Assembly: GCA_938743325.2 (NCBI GenBank)
Contig: OW568865.1
Location: forward strand, 372,001-436,000
Length of the DNA stretch: 64,000 nucleotides
Direction of reading: 5' to 3'
From: Pycnococcus provasolii
Lineage: Eukaryota > Chlorophyta > Pseudoscourfieldiophyceae > Pseudoscourfieldiales > Pycnococcaceae
Shown here piece after piece: positions 11,095-20,379 of the stretch. A program made the position numbers and the translations under genes. The notes beneath the pieces were generated by a model. It was given only the letters and a program-made list of their open reading frames with translations. It made no database searches and was not told the DNA's origin. Positions within the stretch are counted from its first letter, which is position 1. Each line of letters starts with the position of its first letter.

Positions 11095-11128
11095 TGTAAG
11101 TGTAAGACTACTGTAATGAGCTGTGTAA
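11095..11128 (+). terminator. Cluster of four TGTAA polyadenylation-type motifs
   Basis: TGTAA occurs at 11095, 11101, 11112 and 11124, beginning 40 bp after the stop of the giant gene. TGTAA is the usual green-algal poly(A) signal, and four copies in 34 bp are unlikely by chance. Confidence 0.6.
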
Positions 11129-11176
11129 CAAACAACAACAAAAACTTTGCTGAAAGTGCTTGATTTACAAAAAATG

Positions 11177-11434
11177 TCACCTCTTCAAGTCAATGGCGAC
11201 GTACAAACTGCTCTTAGAAGAGTCGCTGTTTGACAAGTGCAGCGTTCCCGCGTCAACCACCATCGTGGCGTCGTGCTGCACCATCGTGTCCTTGACGGGT
11301 TCCGCATCCACGCTGTCGAAGCGCACGTCCGCTGAGCCCTCGGCGCAGACGAGATACACCTGCCGCCCACTATCGACATTCAATGGCGGTAGGGGCTGAA
11401 TAATAGAGGGGGAGGAATGATTCGCAACTGGCAT
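11177..11434 (-). CDS. Small protein, possible pirin/quercetinase-type C-terminal cupin fragment
   Basis: An 85-residue frame starts at the ATG at 11434. Its last 60 residues (from RQVYLVCAEGSADV to YVAIDLKR) have the strand pattern of the C-terminal cupin half of pirin or quercetinase proteins: a hydrophobic strand, a short D/V strand, a late VVDAGTLHLS strand and a final LYVAIDL strand. It lies tail to tail with the giant gene (121 bp apart) and head to head with TPGS2 (309 bp), which is where a real gene would sit in such a compact genome. It is much shorter than a full cupin enzyme (about 230-290 residues). It could therefore be a remnant, a last exon, or a chance frame. Confidence is low. 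Confidence 0.35.
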   Translation of the reverse strand: MPVANHSSPSIIQPLPPLNVDSGRQVYLVCAEGSADVRFDSVDAEPVKDTMVQHDATMVVDAGTLHLSNSDSSKSSLYVAIDLKR

Positions 11435-11743
11435 TTGACAAGAACAGGCCAAGAACAGGTTGTAAATTTGTAATCGAGAAGGCCACTTGATTTGATTACC
11501 ACCTGAAATACAGTACTAGTCTATCGTAGGGGATGTTGCGTTCCCCTCTTCTCTTCTCGACGCCCTCGCTTGATTGATCTGTCTCGCCTCCTCGCTTTTC
11601 TCGCTTTTCTCGCGCGTGTTTCTTTTGCTTGTCTCCGTCCTTGAAGGACCCGTGCTTGAAGGAAGGAAGGGACAACACCCTTCATTCTTCATTCAACAGA
11701 AAGATCGAAACAAAACAAGTTTCTGTTCGTGGTAAGTATTGTG
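11435..11743. promoter_or_regulatory. Divergent intergenic region upstream of TPGS2
   Basis: No gene is seen. It contains a TAGTCTAT motif at 11517-11524, of the kind found upstream of many genes in this window, and a pyrimidine-rich tract (11530-11640) before TPGS2. It presumably holds the TPGS2 promoter and 5' leader. Confidence 0.4.
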
Positions 11744-12628
11744 ATGGCGGAGGCGCACATGACCGCGCTGCTCAACTACCTGCGCGCAGACCCGCACGTC
11801 GCCAACGTTAGACACGTCGTTAGGCCAGGATGCCCGCTCAGCGCAATCACCGCGTGGGAGGAAAGACACGCGCCGAAGAAACTACCCGACGACTTCAAGG
11901 CGTTCCTACTCACAACAGACGGTCTCGACGTGCGCTACGACCTCATCTTGCGGGGAACGGCATTCCCGGTCGGAGCTCTGTGCGTCAACGCGCTCGCGAA
12001 CGCGGACGTAAGGCCCGCACCCGCGCCGTGTGCAGGACCGGGAGACTCCGACGAACGGCCGGCGACTGGACAGAACGCCGTCTGCGTGGACCTCGACGAC
12101 ACGTGCACATGTGGCCGCGTCGCCATCGTCTACGAGAACGGCGACGAGGCGGCGACGCACGTCGGATTTCAAGATATTGCGGGCGTTTGGCACAAGCTTG
12201 CGAACACGTTCAGCCAGTACTACCGTCTCATGGTTGTGCACCTCGGCTTGCCAAGGTGGCAGCTCAAATTCACGCCCGTTGGACTGGACCCTGATGCTGC
12301 AAGCTGGCACAGGCTTCTCAGGCCGGAGCAGCTTGCCGTCGACCTTGGGCGTGGGCGCATGCGACGCAAGGCGCGACGAAAAAAGTCAAAGTCCGCTTTG
12401 CAGGCACAACAGCAGCAACAGCAACAGCAAGCGGCGGCGGCGGCGGCGGCGGCGGTGACGTCGTTGTCGTCGGCGACGACGCGCGGTACCTCGGCAACCA
12501 AGGCGCGAGGCGCAAGTGCCGCTCGCATATCTGGGAGAGCTCCACTACCACCACGTCGTGGATCCACGACGGCTGGTGGCAGCCGGCCTACGAGCGCGTC
12601 GCGACCTCGAGGACGAAATGATGTTTGA
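11744..12628 (+). CDS. TPGS2: Tubulin polyglutamylase complex subunit 2-like protein
   Basis: 294 residues from the first ATG at 11744. Residues 1-200 follow the SMI1/KNR4-like fold of TPGS2: AWEERHAPKKLPDDFKAFLL followed by TTDGLDVRYD, then a glycine/valine strand (CGRVAIVYENG), and the diagnostic block with YYRLMVVHLGLPRWQ and about 20 residues beyond it. TPGS2 belongs to the complex that carries the glutamylase TTLL1 and adds glutamate chains to tubulin of cilia and centrioles. The C-terminal ~90 residues are basic and low complexity, with runs of Q and A, and are not part of the family core. The presence of this gene argues that the alga has a flagellate stage or at least modified microtubules. 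The upstream in-frame GTG at 11729 is less likely than the ATG. Confidence 0.8.
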   Translation: MAEAHMTALLNYLRADPHVANVRHVVRPGCPLSAITAWEERHAPKKLPDDFKAFLLTTDGLDVRYDLILRGTAFPVGALCVNALANADVRPAPAPCAGPGDSDERPATGQNAVCVDLDDTCTCGRVAIVYENGDEAATHVGFQDIAGVWHKLANTFSQYYRLMVVHLGLPRWQLKFTPVGLDPDAASWHRLLRPEQLAVDLGRGRMRRKARRKKSKSALQAQQQQQQQQAAAAAAAAVTSLSSATTRGTSATKARGASAARISGRAPLPPRRGSTTAGGSRPTSASRPRGRNDV

Positions 12629-12680
12629 TCTTATAAAGTACACCTTGTACAAGTTACACTTGACTTTTATTTTATTTTAA

Positions 12681-15116
12681 TCACCTCTTTTCAGCTGGCA
12701 GCAAGTGGCCGCCAAACGCTGGGCTGTACAGCTGCACAGTCAGACTTGGAGGGAGCTGAGGGGATGCCGAAAGGGCAGCCGCGCCAAAATGGCCTCGCGT
12801 GGGGATGTTCATGGCGGCAGCGTGTGGCACTTCTTCGCCTGTCGCAGCCTCGGCATCAACTAGCAAGGGTGTCGTGATCGACGGCTGCGTGACGTCAGCC
12901 TCCATGACGTCCACCGTCTCGGGCGATGGTGTGTAGTCGAAGCGCCACGCAAGCACCGTGAAGATAAGCTGGTTGAGCGCCATGAGTCCAGCAAGGCTGA
13001 AGAAGTAGTACTCCGCGTTGCCTTTGTTGAGGTTTGGCGTCACCCACGTGCCTCCGGAGACGAGCTTTGCGGCGACGAGCAGAAGCGACGCGGCGTACGA
13101 GCCCAGCGCGGTGGCGACGAGCTGGAGTGCCATGCTGCAGCTGCGCATCGACGCGGGACTTTCGGAGTAGAAGAATTCCATCTGCCCCACGCTGCCGAGC
13201 ACCTCGGACGCGCCGATGAGAAGTAGCGGGATGCACTGCCACATGATGCTGACGTCGGACGCGGCCCCGCCATGTCCACCTGGTGCGGTGTGCCCGGCGA
13301 GCACTCGCTCGCGGCGGTAAATCTCAAGCACTCCTGCGGCGACCATCGAAAGCATCGCAATGATGTTTCCCCATCCCATGCGCTTTAGGAGCGTAAGGGG
13401 CATGTTGCACCGTGCGGCCAGCGGGTAGATCAACTGGTCAAAGAGTGGGAGCAGAGCGATGATGATGAGCGTGTCGAACGTGGACATGGTCGCGGACGGG
13501 ACGAGCGCCTCGTATCGCCACTCGTGCACAGCTCTGCGCCCGAAGATTGGCGCAAGGAACGACGGCACGCTGAGAACCACGCGGCGGTCGAGCTGGTTGC
13601 CCTGCAGCACGAATAGCGTCTGCATCTGGCTGTAGATGGTCCAGTACATCACGGACGTCCAGAAGAAGGGCATGAGACGCGCGATGGCGTACACCTCGCC
13701 CACCTGCCTGGGCGAGAAGCGCCCTCCCCACCCTCGCACGGCTCGCAGAATCCACAGCTTTGGGTTCGCTCGACGGAGGTGGTGCGTGGCGACGAGGTGT
13801 CGCCTGCGCAGCGCGAGAACGGATCGCGGCGGGTTGGGCGACGAGATGGGCGGCGGCGCGAGCGCGCCCTGCGCGTCCACCTCGACGAGCGGCGAAGCGC
13901 GCCGATTGTGCCACAGTGCGTCGTAGTAGACGAGCGCGACGCGCGTCAGCGGGCTCTGCACGACGGGCTTGTGCTTGTACTTCCGCCTTCCCATGACGAA
14001 AGCGGCGAGGCTTGCGACCATCGCAAATGCGGGTATGGAGAACCCGACGGGCCAGCTGTAGTTCTGCTGGACTGTCACGATGACCGTGCTGCTTATGAGC
14101 GAGCCGATGTTCACGGACAGGTAGAAGTACGAGAAGAAGCTGACCTTGTCCTTGACATCCTGCTCATTTCTCGCGTCGAACTGGTCTGCGCCGAAAGCGC
14201 TGACGTTCGGCTTGATACCACCCGTACCAAGCGCGACGACGCCGAGCGCGCCGAATAGGAATAAGTTCTGGTACCACGTTGCCTTCCTGTCGTCGTCTGC
14301 GGCGGGGTACCCCACATTTGGCCAGCTTGCTGACGCGGTGAGCAGCACGACTCCGACGGCGTATATGGTGGAGAAGATGGCGATCGTCTTGTACCTTCCC
14401 CAGTGCGAGTCGGCGAGCCACGCTCCTAACAAAGGCGTGAGGTAGCACGTTCCTGACCACACGTTGACGGCGGCGGAGGCGTTTTGCGTGTCGAAGTCCA
14501 TGACGTACACGAGGTAGTTGACAAGGTTGGTCGCGAGCCCGTAGTAGCACAGCCTTTCGCAGAACTCGTTCACAAGTATGTACGGGCACACGGCGTAGAG
14601 CGTTCGTCCTTTTTCGCTGTGGTGGTGTCCCGGGTCGCTTAACGTGCGCCCGATTTCCCCTTCGGATGACGAGTAGCCTGTGCAAATAACGTTTGATTCC
14701 GAGTCCGTCGATGCGGAACGATAGGTGCGCGCCGCCGTTGTTTCGTGAAAGCCCGACGGCGGTGCACCACCACCAACGCCAGTTATTTGTTGAACGGGCG
14801 TATGTTCCGGAACGGGGTGGAGTCCATGGAGTCTGGAGTCGATGAAAGGTGGTGGTGATGAAACGGCGGTGGTTCGCTCTGGATGAGGAACGAGGGAGGT
14901 TGACGGCGAAAATGACGGCGAAAATGAAGCTGCCGATGCAGCATCAGAGCCAGGAGAAGCCGACGAGGGGGAAGCCGAAAAAGAGGAGGGGGAAGGTGAT
15001 CTCGGCGGCTTGGAGTATTCCCTGCTCATTGGCGTTGGAGTCACCACTCCAGTCACGGCACCACCTACTTCTCCATGCACATGCACCTGCTCCTGCTCCT
15101 GGGACGCCGACGACAT
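12681..15116 (-). CDS. Proton-coupled oligopeptide/nitrate transporter family (POT/PTR/NPF)
   Basis: 811 residues from the ATG at 15116; an upstream in-frame TTG is ignored. A long Ser/Pro-rich N-terminus of about 180 residues precedes the membrane core. The core has the E-x-x-E-R motif in helix 1 (NEFCERLCYYG), the PTR2 signature GAWLADSHWGRYKTI and the second signature FSYFYLSVNIGSLISS, then the usual 12-helix layout with a large basic loop between the two halves. The family uses the proton gradient to import di- and tripeptides, nitrate or other small solutes; the substrate cannot be told from the sequence. The long N-terminus and the central loop are larger than in the usual 550-600-residue members and may be regulatory. 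Confidence 0.9.
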   Translation of the reverse strand: MSSASQEQEQVHVHGEVGGAVTGVVTPTPMSREYSKPPRSPSPSSFSASPSSASPGSDAASAASFSPSFSPSTSLVPHPERTTAVSSPPPFIDSRLHGLHPVPEHTPVQQITGVGGGAPPSGFHETTAARTYRSASTDSESNVICTGYSSSEGEIGRTLSDPGHHHSEKGRTLYAVCPYILVNEFCERLCYYGLATNLVNYLVYVMDFDTQNASAAVNVWSGTCYLTPLLGAWLADSHWGRYKTIAIFSTIYAVGVVLLTASASWPNVGYPAADDDRKATWYQNLFLFGALGVVALGTGGIKPNVSAFGADQFDARNEQDVKDKVSFFSYFYLSVNIGSLISSTVIVTVQQNYSWPVGFSIPAFAMVASLAAFVMGRRKYKHKPVVQSPLTRVALVYYDALWHNRRASPLVEVDAQGALAPPPISSPNPPRSVLALRRRHLVATHHLRRANPKLWILRAVRGWGGRFSPRQVGEVYAIARLMPFFWTSVMYWTIYSQMQTLFVLQGNQLDRRVVLSVPSFLAPIFGRRAVHEWRYEALVPSATMSTFDTLIIIALLPLFDQLIYPLAARCNMPLTLLKRMGWGNIIAMLSMVAAGVLEIYRRERVLAGHTAPGGHGGAASDVSIMWQCIPLLLIGASEVLGSVGQMEFFYSESPASMRSCSMALQLVATALGSYAASLLLVAAKLVSGGTWVTPNLNKGNAEYYFFSLAGLMALNQLIFTVLAWRFDYTPSPETVDVMEADVTQPSITTPLLVDAEAATGEEVPHAAAMNIPTRGHFGAAALSASPQLPPSLTVQLYSPAFGGHLLPAEKR

Positions 15117-15566
15117 ACTCCAAGACTGACGAGTGACTGATGTATGTCTGATGAAGGAATGAAATGATTGGACGTGGGAGAAATCGCCCCCAGGGGCTTG
15201 ATGCGGATAAACCAAAACCAATACCTCTCAAGTTTTCGAGGAGGCGGACGCGGTGGGTGGGATCCCGCCACCACTGGGGCAGTCCCTGGGGTGGGGCCGT
15301 CCAGGCGGGATTCCCCAACGGGGCCAAACCCAGACCAGGTGCCAGATGGGGGGACCCGTCGTTGCACGTTTTGGAAAGAAAGGATCGAAAGTCCGACCTA
15401 TTCCACAAAACAGAGGGGGCCACCACCGCACAAATTGCACCCCAATACCTTTAGTTAGTGGTAGAAAGAAGTCGTGCTTCGCCTTACCAGCCACAGAGTA
15501 CGATATTCGGGACCCCGGAGTCGTGTTTATTTGTTGGTTCCACATCACTTGCTGTTCCTGTTCCGA
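15117..15566. promoter_or_regulatory. Divergent intergenic region between the transporter and PsbP-domain genes
   Basis: 450 bp with no supported gene. It has several GGGATCCC/GGGGC-type G/C-rich short inverted motifs (15258-15330). It must hold both promoters. No clear TATA element was recognised. Confidence 0.3.
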
Positions 15567-16424
15567 ATGATGATAATGGCCGCCAATACCCTTACCACCA
15601 CTCGTCGGTCCTCTAGTAGGCCATCCGTCCGCACTATCCATGCTCACTCGTCATCGCAAAGATGTCGTATCGTTACAAAAAACGCGTCCTCCAAAAGCCT
15701 GGTGGCGGGGTCAGCGTCTCGTGATGATTCAGAGGACGAGGTGGTGGACTTTGGGCGCCGTGCCGTGCTCTCTGGGGTCCCTTTAGCCATCGCGGGACTC
15801 GCCATGAACACGCAACAAGCTTCAGCCATACAGGGACTCGTCGCGGGCAGACTTCCGGGACTCTCGGAGGTGGACAGCGACGGATTCTGCAAGTACACGA
15901 GGCCTGAGGGCAAGAGCGGAGGACACGGCGTGGGCTGGAGCGAGATCCCGCCGTACTCGTTCAAGGTGCCCGACGGTTGGGACGAAAAGCCAACCTCTAT
16001 CGCAGACCTAGGAGGTGCAGAGGTGGACCTGCGCTTCCAGGGAACGGAGGGGGACCTCGCAGTCATCGTCGCACCCGTGCTGCGCTTCCGCGACGTCGGA
16101 TTCAACGCAGACATTAACCTCGACGAGATCTTCGACGGAGGTCCCAAGCAGCTCATCACGGGCTTCGCGCCGGAAATCACGGGAGAACCGCTTGAGGATG
16201 AAAATCTCCTGCGCATGGAAAAGGTCACCGCGAACAACCTGCCAAAGTACCAGTACGAGATTCTAGGCGGCGACAAGCTGCCTGGCCACCACCTTCTCAT
16301 CTCCGCCACAGCCACGAAAAACCGCGTGTACATCATCACCGTCAACGCGAGCGCAAATCAGTGGCGAAAGAACAAGGACAAACTCCTGAAAATTGCTGAA
16401 AGCTTTGCGGTCTCGAAAGCTTAG
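15567..16424 (+). CDS. Thylakoid-lumen PsbP-domain protein (PPD family)
   Basis: 285 residues from the first ATG at 15567; further ATGs at 15570 and 15576 are also possible. A Ser/Thr/Arg-rich plastid transit region (1-60) is followed by a twin-arginine lumen signal: DFGRRAVLSG, a hydrophobic stretch, and the cleavage site ASA after residue 87. The mature part is a PsbP domain, with YSFKVPDGWDE, VDLRFQG, VAPVLRF, YQYEILGG, and near the end RVYIITVNASANQW with a final SFAV. PPD proteins are lumenal relatives of the oxygen-evolving-complex subunit PsbP and mostly serve assembly or maintenance of photosystems rather than water oxidation. It ends 130 bp from the converging HCF164-like gene, also a thylakoid protein. 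Confidence 0.88.
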   Translation: MMIMAANTLTTTRRSSSRPSVRTIHAHSSSQRCRIVTKNASSKSLVAGSASRDDSEDEVVDFGRRAVLSGVPLAIAGLAMNTQQASAIQGLVAGRLPGLSEVDSDGFCKYTRPEGKSGGHGVGWSEIPPYSFKVPDGWDEKPTSIADLGGAEVDLRFQGTEGDLAVIVAPVLRFRDVGFNADINLDEIFDGGPKQLITGFAPEITGEPLEDENLLRMEKVTANNLPKYQYEILGGDKLPGHHLLISATATKNRVYIITVNASANQWRKNKDKLLKIAESFAVSKA

Positions 16425-16553
16425 GAAACCATGTTTTATCAAAAAAAACTAATAATACACCGACGCGCGCATGGAAAAAAAAATACAAGGCTGGGTGACG
16501 GGTTTTTTTAATTTTAAAAAAGCTATGTGTAAAACGGTGTTGTGTTAAATGTT

Positions 16554-17306
16554 TCACTCCCACGAGTGCGCGCGTGGACCAACCGGTGTCATTTCCATCT
16601 CCACCGCCGCCGCCTCCGCTGCTGCAGCCGCCTCCGCCTGCTTGATCGCCTCACGGCGTGCAAGCAGCGCATTCTTCACAAAGGGAAGTTCGCCCTGGTC
16701 CTCGCGAAGCGCCTTCATGTTCTCCGACAGTGCACCCTTGGGTAGCAAGCCGACTGTGATTCCCTTCACATCCTTCTTCTCATCCAAGAAGACGAATTCG
16801 GGTATGCCGTCGACGCCGTACTCCTGCATCTCTGGAAGCCACTTGGGGTTGTCGACGTTTATCATCACGAAGTCCACCTCGTCCTTGAATCCCGTCTCCG
16901 CGACGAACGTCTCTGGCGCCATTTCCTTGCACATGCTGCACCAGTCTGCGTAGAACTCCACCACCGTAGGCCGGCTCGTCTTACTCATCGCCGCGTCGAA
17001 CGGCACCGCCATTGCGGCGAGTTCGCTCAGCGGCGGCGTCTTCTGTGCGGCCTCTCCCCCCATGACACCCGTTCGGTCCGCGACGAACAGGCCCACGCCC
17101 GCGAGCATGGAGCACGCCGCGACGGCGAGCGATGTGCCCGAGGGACCATCGCTGGGCTCAGGGGACGAACCATCGGTGGGCGAGGCGGACGCGCGACAAG
17201 AAGGCGAGGAGCGCCGCCTGACCACCACAGGTGAAGAGCGACAAGCCACGTACGACGAGGTGCGAGAGCAAGACAAGGAGCGCGAGGGAAGGAAGGCGGG
17301 CGCCAT
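16554..17306 (-). CDS. HCF164: HCF164-like thylakoid thioredoxin
   Basis: 250 residues from the ATG at 17306. A Ser/Arg-rich transit peptide (about 1-45) is followed by one transmembrane segment (about 59-77) and a thioredoxin domain with the active site WCSMCKE (Cys123 and Cys126), preceded by VVEFYAD and followed by the cis-Pro strand GIPEFVFLD. In plants HCF164 faces the thylakoid lumen and passes reducing power from stromal thioredoxin through CcdA; this is needed for cytochrome b6f assembly. The order anchor then thioredoxin fits that protein. The Ala/Glu-rich C-terminus (AEAAAAAEAA) extends beyond the family core. A TATAGACTAT motif lies 195 bp upstream (17501-17510). Confidence 0.82.
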   Translation of the reverse strand: MAPAFLPSRSLSCSRTSSYVACRSSPVVVRRRSSPSCRASASPTDGSSPEPSDGPSGTSLAVAACSMLAGVGLFVADRTGVMGGEAAQKTPPLSELAAMAVPFDAAMSKTSRPTVVEFYADWCSMCKEMAPETFVAETGFKDEVDFVMINVDNPKWLPEMQEYGVDGIPEFVFLDEKKDVKGITVGLLPKGALSENMKALREDQGELPFVKNALLARREAIKQAEAAAAAEAAAVEMEMTPVGPRAHSWE

Positions 17307-17577
17307 GGTGACACTGTTTGTTGAAAGTTAGGGTCCCGAATGAATAGTTCTGAACGACGACGAACGGGCACCACCGAAGCCGAATAAAGGGGGCAGAATA
17401 GGTTGGGCAGAGACCTGGTTGAGAGCCCGCCGGGCCGGCCGGGGAGAAGATTTTTTCCTCACCACATCCCTGCCCTGGGGTGACTGACCCCCATCCATAT
17501 TATAGACTATCGCTCAAGAAGTACGTTATGTAGTGGTACAAGTCACACTCACAGAGAACCTATGGTAAAGATGGTGG

Positions 17578-18669
17578 TCATAAAGGCTGACCAGCGCTGG
17601 TCTGTGTCTGATGGTCCGCGTCAAACTTCGAAGCGTTCGCAGACTTGCGCGCCTCCGCCTCCGCCTCGCGCTTCTCGCGACGCTCCAAAACACCCGGATA
17701 GTAGTCGCGGTAATACGCATCGCGCGCCGTCTCCAGATGCGCAAAGAAGGCGTCGCATCCCTCGCCCGTCACCGCAGAAACGCCCACCGCGCGGATCGTC
17801 TTGTAGAACGGCTCGAGCGCGAGAGCGAGGCTGCGGCACAAACTAACCGAATAGCTCCCAGTTGTGCTGGCGCGAGTTGGCGCGCTCTCCGAGTCGAGAG
17901 ACTCAAAAAATGCCTCGAAATCAGCCATCCATTCCTCGGCAAACTCGTGCCGAGCGACGTCAATCTTATTGAAGCACAGCACCAGCGGAAGGCCCGCAAA
18001 GCGATACAGCATGCTGCACGCCTGCAGCATGTTGCTCATGAATGTCTGCGGTCCAGTGCACCTTGGCGTGTCGGCGAGGAAGCAAAGCACGGTGGGAAAG
18101 CTGTTCGCAAGCCCCTCCGAGATAACGGTTCCACTCGCGCTCCACGTGAACACCTCGATTTGACCAGGTGTGTCGACAAAGACATAGTCAAGAGGCTTCT
18201 TCTTTTTCTTTTTCTTCTTCTTGGCTTCTCCACCTGCTTCAGCTTCGCCGCCGCCGCCGCCGCCGTCAATTTCGTCGTCGTCCGCCGCCGCCGCCGCCGC
18301 CAGCACGCGCTTCTCCACGAGGTCAACCACCTGGTCGAAACGCGTCGCGAACAGGTTCAGTGACGTGACTATGCCACCGTTCGGTCCAAGCTGGTACGTC
18401 TTCATCACCTCCTTGTACGCGACCGTGTCCCTGATGTCGACGTTGCTCTTGTATCCCGTCGCCATCACCGCTGGGTCGAGGTTGATGACGTACGCCGTCT
18501 TGCCCTGCGCCTTGGCGTGCTGCACCATGCGTGCCATCCACGTGGACTTGCCTGATCCTGCCATGCCTATGCACAGCACCACGGTGGGTATGCGCGCACC
18601 TTCGGGCCCATCATCATCGCCACCACCACCACCACCAGCAGCAGAGGCGGAGGAGGAGGCCGCCATCAT
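17578..18669 (-). CDS. GPN1: GPN-loop GTPase 1
   Basis: 363 residues from the ATG pair at 18669/18666. An in-frame ATG at 18762 would add 31 Pro-rich residues and leave only 78 bp to the divergent neighbour, so I prefer the downstream start. P-loop GMAGSGKST (about 35-43), the family-defining GPN tripeptide in LGPNGG (95-97), DTPGQIEVFTWSASG as G3 and CFNKID as the base-specificity motif are all present. GPN1 with GPN3 helps assemble RNA polymerase II and bring it into the nucleus. Between GPN and G3 there is a Gly/Glu/Lys-rich insert (poly-D/E, poly-K) not typical of the family. The gene is head to head with the CDC48-adaptor gene. Confidence 0.92.
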   Translation of the reverse strand: MMAASSSASAAGGGGGGDDDGPEGARIPTVVLCIGMAGSGKSTWMARMVQHAKAQGKTAYVINLDPAVMATGYKSNVDIRDTVAYKEVMKTYQLGPNGGIVTSLNLFATRFDQVVDLVEKRVLAAAAAADDDEIDGGGGGGEAEAGGEAKKKKKKKKKPLDYVFVDTPGQIEVFTWSASGTVISEGLANSFPTVLCFLADTPRCTGPQTFMSNMLQACSMLYRFAGLPLVLCFNKIDVARHEFAEEWMADFEAFFESLDSESAPTRASTTGSYSVSLCRSLALALEPFYKTIRAVGVSAVTGEGCDAFFAHLETARDAYYRDYYPGVLERREKREAEAEARKSANASKFDADHQTQTSAGQPL

Positions 18670-18840
18670 ATGAGCAGACGAACTTTTGGTTTGGTGAGGA
18701 GGGGGGGGCCAGGGTCGGGGGGGAGAGAGAGTAAAAGTACAAGTGTGAAAGGGAAAAAACATTGATTATTCGGGTTTCGACCACTTCCGCACCTGCCCCC
18801 CCCCCCCTCCCCCGTGTTCACCTTCAGCACACGTTTCAGC

Positions 18841-19872
18841 ATGGACAAGCTGAAGAAGTGGTGGCGCAGCGGCTCCTCTGCGCAAGCCAACTTCGCCAAC
18901 GCCGGACAAGGACACAGGCTCGGGGACGGCACCGAACAGGCTCAACCTGCTCAGCAGCAGCCTCGCGCGCAGCAGGCTCCCCCGACTCGTGCACCGCCCT
19001 CGGCATCCGCACTCGCGGCGGCGGAGGCGGCACAAGCGCGCGCGCAGCAAAAGAGAGGTGTGCCGGATAAGAAGAAGGCAAAATCGGCAGCAGCAGCGGC
19101 GGCGGCAACGGCGACAGGTAGTGCAAATGCGCAACCTCCGTCGTCATTTCAAGGGAGCGGCAGGAGGCTCGGCGACGCAACGAGCTCGCAAGCTCCGACG
19201 ACAGCAACAACGGCTCCTCCGACCCACGCGACGCAGCAGCAGCAAAGCGGTGCTCCCGTCAACATTGACCCGGAATTTCTTGCAGCACTGCCTGAGGAAA
19301 TACGAGCGGAGGTGCTTGCGCAGCACGGTGGGATGCCAGCCGCGGCGGCGGCGGCGGCGGCGGCGCCACAGCCACCGCCAGTGCCGCAAGCGGTTCCACA
19401 GGAGAACGTCGGTGGGCGAAACACGCTCCAGCTCAACACCGTTGGCGCCAGACAGGCTGCACAGGAGACGCTGGGAATCAGCTACGAGCGCAGTGGCGCC
19501 GAGATCAAGGCACAGGCGCGTGAGGAAAGGCAACGACGCGAGGAGGACCAGGTGCTGATGACCAAGGCACAGCGCGAGGCGCTCAAGCTAAAGCGAGCGG
19601 GTGGCTCTAGTACGCTCCGTGCTCGCGGTGGCGCGTATCGGCTGCGCGTACGTCGCCCGGATGGCGCGGTGTTCGAGGCGCAGTTTCGCGGCGAGGAGGA
19701 GAGCCTCATCGACGTGTACGCATGGGCCGCGGAAGTGTTGGGAACGGAGGCGTTTACGTTGCTCGCGCCGCCGCCAGCTCGAAAGAGTTTACCGCGCGAC
19801 GACGCCACGCCGCTCATGAAGCAGGCGTGGTGTGACAAAGGCGGAACCATGTTGAATGTATTGTTACAGTGA
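18841..19872 (+). CDS. Probable CDC48/p97 adaptor with two SHP-type boxes and a C-terminal UBX-like domain
   Basis: 343 residues from the first ATG at 18841. Two segments match the SHP box that binds the CDC48 N-domain: F-x-x-x-G-x-G-x-x-LG at 18-28 and, more exactly, FQGSGRRLG at 103-111. Residues 142-160 (IDPEFLAALPEEIRAEVL) match the short ubiquitin-binding-type motif of HUWE1/UPL ligases. The C-terminal ~80 residues (from YRLRVRRPDG to GGTMLNVLL) have a ubiquitin-like UBX pattern but no FPR loop. The linkers are Ala/Gln-rich. I infer an adaptor that recruits ubiquitylated clients to CDC48. The combination is not one I recognise as a standard family member. Confidence 0.65.
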   Translation: MDKLKKWWRSGSSAQANFANAGQGHRLGDGTEQAQPAQQQPRAQQAPPTRAPPSASALAAAEAAQARAQQKRGVPDKKKAKSAAAAAAATATGSANAQPPSSFQGSGRRLGDATSSQAPTTATTAPPTHATQQQQSGAPVNIDPEFLAALPEEIRAEVLAQHGGMPAAAAAAAAAPQPPPVPQAVPQENVGGRNTLQLNTVGARQAAQETLGISYERSGAEIKAQAREERQRREEDQVLMTKAQREALKLKRAGGSSTLRARGGAYRLRVRRPDGAVFEAQFRGEEESLIDVYAWAAEVLGTEAFTLLAPPPARKSLPRDDATPLMKQAWCDKGGTMLNVLLQ

Positions 19873-19890
19873 CTCTACTAATTTAACATT

Positions 19891-20379
19891 TTACTGATAT
19901 CGCTGAGTAACCTGCGGCTGTAGCCACGTGCCATCGCGTGTGTTTCCGCTTTCCCAGTCAATCGTGCGCACGGCGGCGAGAAATCGCGGCTCGCATCCCC
20001 AGGGCACGCCGTCGCCCTCCTCGCCGCCCCAGACAGCCCTTCCTTCGTCGAAAACGCCGTGTGCTCGTGCCGCCTGCTCCGCGGCACCGCCTTCCGCGCG
20101 TCTCAACCTTGCAAGTGCCGCGTCTAGGCGCACGTCATTCTTTCGTCTCTGCGGCGCATCATCGGCTCGCCCGCCATCTCTTGTGAGCTTCCCCTGTGAC
20201 GCCGCCGCCGCCGCCGCCGCCGTCGGTTCTTCCTCGAGAACCGACGTGGTGGACCACCCTCCACTACTAAGGAATGTGCGTGCGAACAACAAGGAGTGAT
20301 ACAAGGAGGAGTCCTCCTGGAGAGACTGAGACTGCGGTGTGAGGCACAGTGAAGCGAACGCCGACAGCTGCTGAGCCAT
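19891..20379 (-). CDS. Hypothetical protein, 162 residues
   Basis: The frame starts at the ATG at 20379 (MAQQLSAFASLCL) and ends only 18 bp from the converging CDC48-adaptor stop, as real genes do here. The N-terminal ~45 residues are hydrophobic to neutral (SLYHSLLFARTFLSS). The middle is Ala/Arg-rich (poly-Ala, then LDAALARLRRAEGG), and the C-terminus has aromatic residues (VPWGCEPRFLAAVRTIDWESG). I do not recognise a family. The frame, position and conserved-looking C-terminus support a gene; the function is unknown. Confidence 0.5.
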   Translation of the reverse strand: MAQQLSAFASLCLTPQSQSLQEDSSLYHSLLFARTFLSSGGWSTTSVLEEEPTAAAAAAASQGKLTRDGGRADDAPQRRKNDVRLDAALARLRRAEGGAAEQAARAHGVFDEGRAVWGGEEGDGVPWGCEPRFLAAVRTIDWESGNTRDGTWLQPQVTQRYQ

